Origin: a virus
Virus record (IMG/VR): IMGVR_UViG_3300028045_000002
Span: 1 to 53,509 of that record
Direction: 5' to 3' (one strand)
Length of the DNA: 53,509 nt
Shown: positions 1 through 8,780 of the stretch, in pieces
Numbering within the stretch: the first letter of the stretch is position 1
How the letters are laid out: every line of letters begins with the position of its first letter
Notes under the pieces: generated by a model
Seen by the model: only the letters and a program-made list of their open reading frames with translations
What the model was told of the DNA's origin: nothing
Databases searched by the model: none
Made by a program: the position numbers and the translations under genes

Positions 1-127
1 TATCGACTTCATTCTCCTAAAGAAATGCGCCTTTGCGTATTCAGGCATGTAGTGGGAGTTGTTGCCATCAGTAAACTTGAAAGCCTGAAATGCCACAACC
101 GTCTTATTGTCAACACTGACATCCGTG
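1..127. repeat. Left copy of the 127-bp contig-end repeat
   Basis: Bases 1-127 are identical to 53383-53509. The reading frame of the nozzle-like gene continues in phase from one end to the other through this sequence, so the two copies represent the same genomic bases. The length equals a common maximal assembler k-mer (127), so I infer a circular assembly overlap rather than a biological terminal repeat. Confidence 0.97.
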
Positions 128-3100
128 TTGAAGATCAGGAATGGATTACTGAAGTCGCCAAAGTCGTACTCGTAAACAACGTAATACTCTACATACCCAT
201 CAGTGGACCAGCTCACCTCTCCGGGGACTAGATCAAGATCAGGGTTTGATATCAGCATCACATTGATAAACAGGTTTGTCTTTTTTGTGCTGTCGTAATC
301 ACGCTGCTTCGTGAGTGTCGCCAAATTGTCGGTATAATCATAGTCAGATTCTGCAACAATGTTTGACCCGCCACCGCCCACAAGATCGTGCCATTCACCG
401 TGAACGGCATACTGATTGTGGAGCAAGTCCCAATGAGTTGACAGGGTTGTGGAAGCTACAACCGTAGGCGCATTGCCCTGCCTGAGCTTTATTGCCGCAA
501 GACCACCAGACTCCGTGCCACGCTTGAGTCCAGCGACAACCTCGCCATAAGGGATGACTAGGATGGTGACACGCTCAGAGTATGTCCGACTACCCTCGAT
601 AAGGTAAACCGCCCACAAGGAGATGTAGTAGCCAACTCCAGCAATTGCGTCTTCAAAGCGGTAGCTGATTTCCGACGTAAACTCTCCATCAACCCCGTCA
701 AGTGGCAAGCCATCATCGGGGCCAATTGGATAGGCCTCAGAATCGCTTGTGTTGTAACGTATCAATACGTGCTCAAGAAAGACGCTGTCGGGGGGAGACC
801 AGTAAAGCAGGAAAACATCCTCTTCAGCTTGAGCGCTGACACGAGTTGGTACTGGGCTGCCGAACAGAACGCCAGCCGTTGCTGGCTCTGAGTGGAAGAT
901 GTCAACATCGCCATAAATGGTCATGTTGAAAACGGAGTAGCTGTATGGTCCATCAGCCGGAACCGTGGAATCAACAAAGGTGCTATTGTCAGACGATATG
1001 TCGATGAGGTGAGTCCCCTCGTTCCATCCCGGAGGAGTGCCACCAATTATGCGGCGTATCCTCACCATGTAAGGCCACTCGCTAACCGGAGGAACCCAGC
1101 CAAGGTTCACATTGTCCCCATCAATCCCAGCAACAAGATTTGCCGGAGCTGGCGGAATAGTGTAGAAGGGTGAGTCATAACCTGTCGTTGTCCACATGTC
1201 GTAATTTTCGAGGACGATCTTGAACTGCATCACGTTGTTGTAGTAGATGATGCCGCCACCAGTATCCAGCAACTCCGAAAGATTTACATCGAATGACGTT
1301 AGGAGGTCGTCTGAATCAGCCTCTGACTGTGCAAGGAATAGGACAAAGTCAGCCTCGACAGACCTCTTGTAGTGCAGACTAATGCCCCTAGTGGCTGATG
1401 GCCCAGAGCCACCGTCAGCCCACTCTGTGTCATTGGCTGGCAAGGTCCAGCTGAGGGAGACTGTTGGGTTACCGCTTGCGTCCCAATCATACACATGCTG
1501 CAAGTCAATGTCTTCGGAAGTGAAGCCCCACGCCGGAGAGGCTTCAGACGTTATCGAAAGCTGTAGCGGAGAAGACGGCTGTTCTGCTGTATCGACAGCG
1601 TAAATGGAGTAGTAGTACAGGGTCGAGTACGCTGGAACGCTGTCAATGACTGACAAGCTTGTTGCTCCGGCTGCGGCATACGAGCCGGTAAATGGTGAGC
1701 CCTCAATCTCTGTCCCTGTTTCATAGGTCGGGAATCCAGTAGTGCCCCTAAAGATTCTGATGGACTCCAAGTCTTCATCAGCTGGATTGTCCCATTCCAA
1801 AAAGACTGTTAAGTCGTCAACTGAGATGGACCCGTTAAAGCAGGCTCCAGGCACATCATTCAGCTCAATCGTGTACTGGCCTCCAGTTGTGGCTATATTG
1901 CCAAAGTTGTCCTGATACGAGATGCCCCACCAGAATTCACCACCAGATGTCGATATGATCGGTAACATGATGTGGGGGTTGGCAACGACATCTGTAAACT
2001 CACCACTATCATCATCGCCCGGATAATCACCGTACCACCGCTCTTGAGAGAAGATGCCCCAGTGGGTGGCCTCCTTCCAGTCCGCCCAAGAAACCTGTTT
2101 GTGGCCAACATAATTAGTGCCAGCATCAGCGGGGACCGGAATTCGGCCAGCGGCAAACAGTGGGCCAGCAAACATGATCCAAACAGAGTCTATGTCATTT
2201 TCGCTTTCCGGCGGGAAGCTATTACGGTGAATCACCACACCATCATGTCCGGGAACGCCCATTGACAGGTAATGGAAAATTGAGACATCAGGGGCTGAAA
2301 CGTATCCATCGTCAGGCTGTGTATCTATATCGAGATCGGCAGCAGGCTTCCACTGGTAGAACGATTGAGTTGACGGAGTTCCATCCTTGGCGACAAGCCA
2401 CGCATTGAAGTAGTAAGTGGTGTCAGCAATCAAGCCTTCAAGAACTGAAGTCTCCTGATACTGATACATCGTTCCGTTATGGGGGATAAACCCCTGATGG
2501 GTTGATGACGGGTCATAGTCTTCGTTTATCGGCGTTCCAGCCCCAATGGTTGCCGGGATTGCCGATGTGGAGTACCTGATAATAATCCCGCCAAGGCCCC
2601 AATTCGGATCATTGTCAGGGTCGTTAAAGTTGACCTTTGGGAATGTGGTAGTATGCGTGATGCTGTAGAATGTGGACGATATCAGCTCAAAGTTTCCATC
2701 ATCAGAATCCTCGCCAAGGTAGCTCTCCCAATTCGGGGGATCGGCAGGTTCGTCACTGGTCACCAAGAACAACATTGTTTGCGGCTGATCTTCAATGTCG
2801 ACCGCAGCCATATCCCAGCGAGACACGGTTGTCGCAAGATCCACAAATCGCACACCCGCCGCCAAGCCGGTTGGGCTGGTGTCCAGCGAACGTAAATCTG
2901 TCCCAGACGTTACGTCAAAATCAAGACCAAGCACATGGGCCGAATAGTCTTCTGGGAAGCCAGCGGAATACGTCCTTGTCGGGCTATAGGCTGGAGTGTA
3001 TGCATGTTCTCCAGTTGCGAGCATGTCATAAGCCCACCAGTCAAGCTGCCATGTGCTGCCATTCTCAAACGGGTTGCCGGGAGCCATCAAGAGCCCGTCC

Positions 3101-4554
3101 CGCCTTGCGATGTACCTGACAAACCCCTGCTGCCACTGGACGGCACAGGTTCTATTGTTTGGCGATGGAAACTCATCAATTGGATTGGAAGTATCTGCGG
3201 CTTCAAGCAGCCGGATATCACTCAAGTCTATGTCGTAATAATCAAGCCTATCGGTTCCACCCGTTACGCCACCGGCTCCATCAGCTTCTCTGGTGATGAG
3301 AGGTATCGTCATATGGGCTCGCCAGCTATTGGCCCCATCATACAGATCGAAATATCGCCAAACTAACCCAATAACCTCATCGGCAGCATTGACCCCAAGT
3401 TGTGGCGACATCCTTCTGTCCCACCCGTTTATTCCTCCACGGTGAGTGATCTGGATTGGCAACGTGTCAGTTCCAGAGCCAGTATATGTCAAGCCGAGCA
3501 AGTTTCCTGCTGGGCTTTTTGCGGTGACCCCCATAAGGTCATCCCAAGTCGGATACCCAGCCCCTTCAACCCAACCAGCGTCTTCGTATTGAAACGAGAA
3601 AACTGGAACATGGGAAGCCCTAGGCCTGTGAGAACCGTAAGAGAATGACGACCTTGGGATTGGAGGTAAGCCGCCATCCCCGCCAACCCCGTCAACGTCT
3701 GTCGGCGGCTCCCACTCTTCGGGATCGTACCCGTGACCACCACCCGTTCCATACCACTGGAATGCGTCAGGGTGATTTCTTGCTGAATCAAGATTTATGG
3801 GTTCAAAGCCACCCGGAAAGCCACGAGCCGGGAAAGTCCCGCCACTACGTATCCACTCAACCTCTTCGTCAACAATAACCATGTGATCATGAACAAACCA
3901 TGCAACCCCATAGGGATCGGCTCCATTAAGCCTGAAGAGCAGTCTGTTGTGAGCCTCGATTGGGGCCTCTGTGAGTGACAGGTAGTCCTCTCTAGAGTCT
4001 ACGCTGGCGGCGTTTTCTGCAGACCTGAAGTTGTAGAAGAGCCAGTCGTCTCCGAGTCTGACCTGAGTCGCTGTTAGGGTGCCGTCAACATCATCGAAAG
4101 CAGCATCTCTCACCATCAATCCATGCCGATACGTTCTAGCATCAGGGCTTGCAGCTTCCCTGTAAGCCATGACCTGCCAGAAGAACGGTGATGTCCCACC
4201 TTCAAGCGTACCGGTCATCACAGGAAAGCTCCAGCGGAACACTTCAGCGGAACCGTTGTGGCCGACAAATACGTTTGAGATCATCTGCTTGTGGAATAAC
4301 CATGAATCATCTGAATGAAGCATATTGTTGTGCCCGCCACTTGGGACACGGAGAGTTCCAGCCTCATCGTCAATGTCGAAAGCTCTGTCGCTACCAAACA
4401 GTGCATCAGGATTCAGGAACCTTGTCCTGCGAGGGACAGTGAGGTCGTAGTTCTCCCCATACCACAGCATGTCTGGGGTAATATCCATCCTGCTGGCCCT
4501 TGTAACCATCCCTTTGGACCAGTCCGGAAACTGAAAGACCTGCTTTGTGGACAT
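1..4554 (-). CDS. Giant tail nozzle-like protein with fibronectin-III-like inserts, residues 1-1518 (continues at 53382)
   Basis: The start codon is ATG at 4554 behind AGGAG; the frame is open to base 1 and continues in phase at 53382, ending at 51766, for 2,056 residues in total. The N-terminus (FPDWSKGMVTRASRMDITPD, then NYDLTVPRRTRFLNPD) resembles the opening of podoviral nozzle/stabilisation proteins (T7 gp12 or P22 gp10 type), and the far C-terminus resembles their propeller end. Between them lie beta-rich domains. At least four look like fibronectin type III folds, at roughly residues 637-730, 905-995, 1131-1215 and 1235-1335, with typical YYYSIYAVDTAEQ and YYFNAWLVAKD strand endings. 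It follows the 122-residue gene by 2 bp in the late operon. Family nozzles are usually 600-900 residues, so about 1,200 residues are extra. Assignment of the core is by pattern only; a tail-fibre or adhesin role is the alternative. Confidence 0.72.
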   Translation of the reverse strand, partial: MSTKQVFQFPDWSKGMVTRASRMDITPDMLWYGENYDLTVPRRTRFLNPDALFGSDRAFDIDDEAGTLRVPSGGHNNMLHSDDSWLFHKQMISNVFVGHNGSAEVFRWSFPVMTGTLEGGTSPFFWQVMAYREAASPDARTYRHGLMVRDAAFDDVDGTLTATQVRLGDDWLFYNFRSAENAASVDSREDYLSLTEAPIEAHNRLLFRLNGADPYGVAWFVHDHMVIVDEEVEWIRSGGTFPARGFPGGFEPINLDSARNHPDAFQWYGTGGGHGYDPEEWEPPTDVDGVGGDGGLPPIPRSSFSYGSHRPRASHVPVFSFQYEDAGWVEGAGYPTWDDLMGVTAKSPAGNLLGLTYTGSGTDTLPIQITHRGGINGWDRRMSPQLGVNAADEVIGLVWRYFDLYDGANSWRAHMTIPLITREADGAGGVTGGTDRLDYYDIDLSDIRLLEAADTSNPIDEFPSPNNRTCAVQWQQGFVRYIARRDGLLMAPGNPFENGSTWQLDWWAYDMLATGEHAYTPAYSPTRTYSAGFPEDYSAHVLGLDFDVTSGTDLRSLDTSPTGLAAGVRFVDLATTVSRWDMAAVDIEDQPQTMLFLVTSDEPADPPNWESYLGEDSDDGNFELISSTFYSITHTTTFPKVNFNDPDNDPNWGLGGIIIRYSTSAIPATIGAGTPINEDYDPSSTHQGFIPHNGTMYQYQETSVLEGLIADTTYYFNAWLVAKDGTPSTQSFYQWKPAADLDIDTQPDDGYVSAPDVSIFHYLSMGVPGHDGVVIHRNSFPPESENDIDSVWIMFAGPLFAAGRIPVPADAGTNYVGHKQVSWADWKEATHWGIFSQERWYGDYPGDDDSGEFTDVVANPHIMLPIISTSGGEFWWGISYQDNFGNIATTGGQYTIELNDVPGACFNGSISVDDLTVFLEWDNPADEDLESIRIFRGTTGFPTYETGTEIEGSPFTGSYAAAGATSLSVIDSVPAYSTLYYYSIYAVDTAEQPSSPLQLSITSEASPAWGFTSEDIDLQHVYDWDASGNPTVSLSWTLPANDTEWADGGSGPSATRGISLHYKRSVEADFVLFLAQSEADSDDLLTSFDVNLSELLDTGGGIIYYNNVMQFKIVLENYDMWTTTGYDSPFYTIPPAPANLVAGIDGDNVNLGWVPPVSEWPYMVRIRRIIGGTPPGWNEGTHLIDISSDNSTFVDSTVPADGPYSYSVFNMTIYGDVDIFHSEPATAGVLFGSPVPTRVSAQAEEDVFLLYWSPPDSVFLEHVLIRYNTSDSEAYPIGPDDGLPLDGVDGEFTSEISYRFEDAIAGVGYYISLWAVYLIEGSRTYSERVTILVIPYGEVVAGLKRGTESGGLAAIKLRQGNAPTVVASTTLSTHWDLLHNQYAVHGEWHDLVGGGGSNIVAESDYDYTDNLATLTKQRDYDSTKKTNLFINVMLISNPDLDLVPGEVSWSTDGYVEYYVVYEYDFGDFSNPFLIFNTDVSVDNKTVVAFQAFKFTDGNNSHYMPEYAKAHFFRRMKSI

Positions 4555-4556
4555 TG

Positions 4557-4925
4557 CTACTCCTGCGGATACCCGTGACCAAGGGCGGTCACATCCCTGT
4601 CTATGTTACTGGCGGCCTCTTTGCGGGCTCTCAAATAGTTCCGATCGGCAAGCACAGCCATCTTGGCATCGCCACCGGGGCGAAGCAGTGCCTTCGAAAC
4701 GATCCACTCCATCATTGCCTCTTCCCATTCAGGCCACACCTCCAGCTCCACATCATCTGCCGTGTCCGCAGAGGATCCGGATATCGCCAGAAGGTCTGGT
4801 GCCTTTTCAAAAAAGAGGGTCAGTGTTGAACCCTCAGATAGCGGTTGGAATGTCCCGATCTTTCGCTTTCCGTACCAGTACCAAAATTCTCCAGATTCTG
4901 TATCTGAGCAATTGATACCACTCAT
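4557..4925 (-). CDS. Late structural-region protein of unknown function, 122 aa
   Basis: I do not recognise the family. It is an acidic 122-residue protein starting MSGINCSDTESGEFWYWYGK behind AGGGGG, with a predicted beta-rich first half and a helical second half containing EWEEAMMEWIVSKALLRPGG. No membrane segment or signal peptide is visible. Its stop lies 2 bp before the nozzle-like start, and the next gene's AGGAG ribosome site is inside its last codons, so the two are probably translationally linked. The position between connector genes and the nozzle suggests a small tail or neck component, but this is inference from location only. The residues W73-W84 region resembles the helical C-termini of small tail-completion proteins only superficially. 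Confidence 0.7.
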   Translation of the reverse strand: MSGINCSDTESGEFWYWYGKRKIGTFQPLSEGSTLTLFFEKAPDLLAISGSSADTADDVELEVWPEWEEAMMEWIVSKALLRPGGDAKMAVLADRNYLRARKEAASNIDRDVTALGHGYPQE

Positions 4926-4933
4926 ACTGCCCC

Positions 4934-5185
4934 CTACCTAAGATTATCGACCTTTTCGCCAAGCTTGTTGATGGCCCCAAGTATGGCATCATGTTCTTTC
5001 GTATTCTGCAACTGCTGCGTTTCCAAGATGATTATCCGCTCCTTTGTGGCATGAACATCGACCTTGTCGGCCTTTCTTTCACCCCAAGCTCCAAGAGTAA
5101 GAAGCATGATTACCAGTGTTACGGTGGCAACCGTACCGGAGATTATAGAAGCAGCCTTGATGCTATCCCTTGCTACCGGGCTCAT
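4934..5185 (-). CDS. Small membrane protein with C-terminal coiled coil, 83 aa
   Basis: I chose ATG 5185 because AGAGAGGAAG precedes it by about 8 bases; a longer upstream frame would run into the neighbouring gene. Residues about 10-35 (AASIISGTVATVTLVIMLLT) form a single hydrophobic helix. Residues about 38-83 are charged and helical (KADKVDVHATKERIIILETQ) and end in a heptad-like IKLxxKVxxL pattern, consistent with a coiled coil. Short one-helix phage proteins with a cytoplasmic or periplasmic coiled coil include holin-like XhlA proteins and inner-membrane spanins, but XhlA has the reverse order. Its place among connector genes instead of beside the endolysin weakens a lysis role. An envelope-penetration or ejection helper is equally possible. 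Confidence 0.7.
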   Translation of the reverse strand: MSPVARDSIKAASIISGTVATVTLVIMLLTLGAWGERKADKVDVHATKERIIILETQQLQNTKEHDAILGAINKLGEKVDNLR

Positions 5186-5216
5186 TCTGAACTTCCTCTC
5201 TACATGTCCGCCAGAA

Positions 5217-5504
5217 TCAGTCTGCGACCCCTTCAAGGTCGATAATCGCAGCCATCGAAGTCTTCTTGATTTGATTGCCATTGTACTCCACCCGTGTAAG
5301 CCGAATAAGAGTGCTTGGCACTGCAACGCACCCATCGGCATCTACAGTTAAGTCACTGGCGGTCTCCTCTCCTTGGCGAGTGTAAATTGTCAGAGCCCTA
5401 GAAGCCTGATTAATCATTGACCTTAGCTCTGCATCACCAAGGTTCTGGTTGACCGCTTCGGGGAGTCTCCCCCGTACAATCGTCATCATCTCAACTCTAG
5501 TCAT
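5217..5504 (-). CDS. Small connector-like protein, 95 aa
   Basis: Start ATG 5504 is placed by AAGGAGG, which lies inside the end of the upstream 875-residue gene (7-bp overlap). The opening, MTRVEMMTIVRGRLPEAVNQ followed by LGDAELRSMINQASRAL, matches the helical start of small phage head-tail adaptor proteins, where a short helix, an acidic turn and an NxA helix pack against the portal. The rest is beta-rich (VAVPSTLIRLTRVEYNGNQI) as in adaptor cores, but the protein is only 95 residues against about 150-220 in the family. It may be a trimmed adaptor acting with the two neighbouring adaptor-type proteins. No enzymatic motif is visible. Confidence 0.65.
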   Translation of the reverse strand: MTRVEMMTIVRGRLPEAVNQNLGDAELRSMINQASRALTIYTRQGEETASDLTVDADGCVAVPSTLIRLTRVEYNGNQIKKTSMAAIIDLEGVAD

Positions 5505-8124
5505 TAGCGTCCTCCTTAGCGGCCTGATACGTCATCATGGCCTCTCGTAGCGACACCTCAGGGCCACCAGCCTTGCTCGAGGTTATCTGCCTGACCACAT
5601 GGTCAACCATGATCGGCCAGTACCTTGGAGGCAGCTCACATTGACCGCTGGCGTTAACGAATGCTGACTTAATGCGTCCATCACTGCCTATAAACCGTTC
5701 GGGATATTGAACCATTGTCAGTCTTAAATTATCAGAAGCATCCGGATCAAGTTCACCGGCAGGGTAAATGTAGAGGTGGTCGCCAGCACGAGACCAGACA
5801 TAGCCCTCATCGGCTATCTCTTCGTAGAAGTTGCGTCGCCAACCTGTAGCCCTCTGCTCAATCTCCAGCTGCTTCACGCCCTTGGCGTACTTGAGCGAGT
5901 TGGCAGCAGTATCTTCGTCTGCCGCAAAAGACACAGCGACTATGTCAAAGAATTCGTGATACACCTCAGTGCCAGTGTCGATATAGCTACCATCAGTCCA
6001 GAACAACCCATCAGGGCCAAACAACTTGATTTTGGTCAAGCCACCCTCAGCCTCAACAGTGGTGTCCGTTATCTTAATAGTTTCAGTATGGCGGACTTCT
6101 AGTTCAGGGATCTCCCCACCACCCAAGATCTGCACGATCTCACGTTGAGCTTCGTCCAAAAGACGGCTCAGGCGGCCCGGAGTGACCTGTGAGGCGGTTG
6201 CACCGATCCGGGTGTATATTTCCTCCCAGAAGTGTTCGATGCCGCTAGAGGCGACCAGAGGGCTTGTCGGTGCAACCGGATCGGACTCACCTGAAGATAG
6301 GTCGTAAGCTTCAAATGGCCCACAACAGATAAAGCCGGTGTCTGGATGAGTGTCGCCATCATTGATGGCGAAGTATGCCGAAGAACCCACGAGTGAAGAC
6401 GTGTCCCAATACCTCACTGTCATCCACGGAGATCCGGTTCCATACTCCTTGAATAGCAGCTGCCCTGATCCAGCATACATTGCAACGTAACATGTCTCAT
6501 CTCCAGCGCCTCCAACACGAACCTTCATCCTGCTGCCGGTGACAACAAACGTGTCGCTCACTATCCGGCCAACAAGTTGACAATAGTCCGGACCAAATGA
6601 AACTGTTTCCCATATATTGGGAGCATATCCACCAGTATTTATGAAGGAATTGTCGATTGGCCCAGATGATGCCGGGGCTTCTGGGAAATTCGTTCCGGGC
6701 CATCCACTGGCATTGTATCCAGAGGCAAGTGACCCCTGACTTAGGGCTGACCAGTCCTCAACCCAAGACTCGGGAATAGCCGAAACAAATTCCCAGTAAT
6801 CGTTCCTGATGTCTGATCCTGAAAAAGAGGCCGGTGGCTCAGTTGCTGGCGAAACAACATGGTCTACTATTGCCTTAAATTCATAGATTCCGGCAGGCAA
6901 CGTCCCAGACCAAACCGAACTGAATGTACATCTTGTTCCCCGTGGCCACGGGGAGCTGGATCCGGGTGGGAACCTGTACGGATCGCCAGCATCAAAGATA
7001 ACGGGCTGATAGTCAAACACGCTCCCGCTCACAACTGACCACTCACTAATCAACCCCATTGAGCCATCAATCGGCTCAAACCAATTGGTCACGACAGGGT
7101 CTAGTGTGTCGGAAAATTCGATTGAGCCAACCTTGTAATACTTTGCGTAGCTTCCGCCACGCCCATCATGACTTGTGGCAATCCACTCATCAAGAGTGCT
7201 GTCATAGTCAATTTCATTTGCATACCCAAGTGACGAATCGCTTAATATTGACGATACGAGATCCCAGTCCTCGTTACCGCCGACACATGGTGTATCTGCA
7301 CCAATATCGTCAATTCTCCACATGTAGGCGTGTGTCCAGACATAGTAATGGCTGCCAGACTTTATGATTCCCGGACCTTCAGGATTTATGGTAGCGTAAT
7401 CAATGAGGTACTTGTTGGCATGTATTGTCCACCCCTGCGTAAATGTACCAGAGGTAGTTGTCCACTCGATTAAGCCAGCCGCCCCCTGCCAAGTGCCGGG
7501 ATATTGGTAGCACATGAATGTCATGTAATACTTTCCAGAGTCTTCATCATGAAAGAATCTGGCATCCCTGTATGCCGAATAGTGGGACAGCGGTTTCCAC
7601 CAAAAATCGCCAGTTCCGTCCTCATTGTGGGCTTCGATATTGAATGGATTCGTGGCGGTGTCCCAGTACCAGCTGCTCATGTCATCGCTATAGGCGAATG
7701 CCAGCCACTCAGAGTGCTGCGGTGTCGGATCATTAACCAAAGTGCAGCACAAGACATAGCGCTTGTCAGTTACTGCCGTTCCATCAGGATCCCAGTTCGG
7801 GTTTTCGATACCACTTGGGGCAAAGATGAATGACGGCGTGAGCGAGTACCAGTTAGGCGCTGATTCGCCAGCAGCATCAACTCCAGTGGCAAACAAAACA
7901 TCGGGGTGTGCATACCAGTTCTTGAAGTCCCACGTGGAAAAGTGGGTAAGCCTCTCACCATAACCAGAGTCTGCATCCATCTTCTTAATTCCAAATAAGT
8001 GCCATTTACCATCAGCGTCTTGAAGCTTCGCATGGTCAGCCAAGTATGCGTCGTTATTCTCAACCTCCCAATTCTTGTACAGGAGCCCTTGGTTGAAAGT
8101 CCATCGACGTAATGTCTCAGCCAT
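5497..8124 (-). CDS. Fusion of GH32/GH43-like five-bladed propeller glycosidase to a head-tail adaptor domain, 875 aa
   Basis: Start ATG 8124 has GGAGG six bases upstream. Residues 1-350 show a five-bladed beta-propeller of the GH32/43/62/68 type: blade motifs DADGKWHLFGI, RDARFFHDEDSGKYYMTF and PEGPGIIKSGSHYYVWTHA supply the expected three acids, D30 (nucleophile position), D187 (RDA, transition-state stabiliser) and E249 (acid). Residues about 500-610 resemble the beta-sandwich often attached to GH32 enzymes (MKVRVGGAGDETCYVAMYAG, then WDTSSLVG). Residues about 640-875 look like a phage head-tail adaptor (LSRLLDEAQREIVQIL, VWSRAGDHLYIYPAG, LPPRYWPIMVDHVV). It sits between two other connector-type genes. 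A catalytic polysaccharide depolymerase carried at the neck is inferred; a catalytically silent carbohydrate-binding propeller is possible. Confidence 0.8.
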   Translation of the reverse strand: MAETLRRWTFNQGLLYKNWEVENNDAYLADHAKLQDADGKWHLFGIKKMDADSGYGERLTHFSTWDFKNWYAHPDVLFATGVDAAGESAPNWYSLTPSFIFAPSGIENPNWDPDGTAVTDKRYVLCCTLVNDPTPQHSEWLAFAYSDDMSSWYWDTATNPFNIEAHNEDGTGDFWWKPLSHYSAYRDARFFHDEDSGKYYMTFMCYQYPGTWQGAAGLIEWTTTSGTFTQGWTIHANKYLIDYATINPEGPGIIKSGSHYYVWTHAYMWRIDDIGADTPCVGGNEDWDLVSSILSDSSLGYANEIDYDSTLDEWIATSHDGRGGSYAKYYKVGSIEFSDTLDPVVTNWFEPIDGSMGLISEWSVVSGSVFDYQPVIFDAGDPYRFPPGSSSPWPRGTRCTFSSVWSGTLPAGIYEFKAIVDHVVSPATEPPASFSGSDIRNDYWEFVSAIPESWVEDWSALSQGSLASGYNASGWPGTNFPEAPASSGPIDNSFINTGGYAPNIWETVSFGPDYCQLVGRIVSDTFVVTGSRMKVRVGGAGDETCYVAMYAGSGQLLFKEYGTGSPWMTVRYWDTSSLVGSSAYFAINDGDTHPDTGFICCGPFEAYDLSSGESDPVAPTSPLVASSGIEHFWEEIYTRIGATASQVTPGRLSRLLDEAQREIVQILGGGEIPELEVRHTETIKITDTTVEAEGGLTKIKLFGPDGLFWTDGSYIDTGTEVYHEFFDIVAVSFAADEDTAANSLKYAKGVKQLEIEQRATGWRRNFYEEIADEGYVWSRAGDHLYIYPAGELDPDASDNLRLTMVQYPERFIGSDGRIKSAFVNASGQCELPPRYWPIMVDHVVRQITSSKAGGPEVSLREAMMTYQAAKEDAND

Positions 8125-8126
8125 GA

Positions 8127-8729
8127 TCAGCCTCCGACCAGTTTGGCTATATTCTCAAAGCCTTGGAACCGTTTCAACCCTTGCAGGAATATGTCCCAGA
8201 GGAGCTTGCCCTGCTCAGGCTCTTCGTCTTTCATCTTGGCCTTAACGACAGTGTAGTCAATCACGATGCCCTCCCACCCGTTAGGGATAGAGAGGTTGGT
8301 CGAAACCCAGACGGGCTCAGCGATGTAATCGAGATCTACCGCCTCACCGCCAAGCTCAAACCCGTAAACCTTACCCATGAGAGATGTCCAGATCCTGTTG
8401 CCAGCAGAGTAGGCGGAGCCACTGTAGAAGGCTTTGATCTGGGAGAATTCATCAGGAGCCTTCTCTTTGAGCAGGTCTCCAGAGGTTGAACCAGAAACCC
8501 TCACGATCTTCATCGAGTCGGAGGGGAGCGAAACTGGAGAGGCTTGACTACTCAGCCTCGTCAAGACGCTCTCGATGGCGTAGACGGGAACCATGGGCAA
8601 GAACATTCGAAGGCAGTCCAATGCCCAAGCATCCATCTCGTCCTGTTCGGCGGATGTGAAATCACCAGAATCGAGGTCCATCCCAGATGCAACCCCGTCA
8701 TAAAGATTAGATTGTGTGAGCTGTCCCAT
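8127..8729 (-). CDS. Head-tail connector (adaptor) protein, 200 aa
   Basis: Start ATG 8729 is preceded by AGGAG at good spacing. The protein has the layout of tailed-phage adaptor proteins placed directly after the capsid gene: an N-terminal helical part (EMDAWALDCLRMFLPMVPVY), a beta-rich centre with PSDSMKIVRVSGS and SAYSAGNRIWTSLMGKVYGF, and a C-terminal helix (EPEQGKLLWDIFLQGLKRF). The VYAIESVLTRLSSQASPVSL stretch followed by LPSDSM is typical of the strand pair that contacts the portal. Length (200) fits the family. It should bind beneath the portal ring and form the neck. It follows a stable hairpin after the capsid gene, which may set its lower expression. Confidence 0.72.
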   Translation of the reverse strand: MGQLTQSNLYDGVASGMDLDSGDFTSAEQDEMDAWALDCLRMFLPMVPVYAIESVLTRLSSQASPVSLPSDSMKIVRVSGSTSGDLLKEKAPDEFSQIKAFYSGSAYSAGNRIWTSLMGKVYGFELGGEAVDLDYIAEPVWVSTNLSIPNGWEGIVIDYTVVKAKMKDEEPEQGKLLWDIFLQGLKRFQGFENIAKLVGG

Positions 8730-8747
8730 AACGCTCCTGTTGGGTCA

Positions 8748-8767
8748 GGGGGAGCCGAAGCTCCCCC
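8748..8767 (-). promoter_or_regulatory. Very stable UUCG-tetraloop hairpin after the capsid gene
   Basis: On the transcribed minus strand this is an 8-bp stem, GGGGGAGC and GCTCCCCC, closed by a C(UUCG)G tetraloop. It lies 14 bp past the capsid stop codon and 19 bp ahead of the next start codon. No T-run follows on the minus strand, so it is not a standard terminator. A role as mRNA 3' stabiliser or partial attenuator is inferred. Confidence 0.8.
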
Positions 8768-8780
8768 TTTCCCAGTCGGT

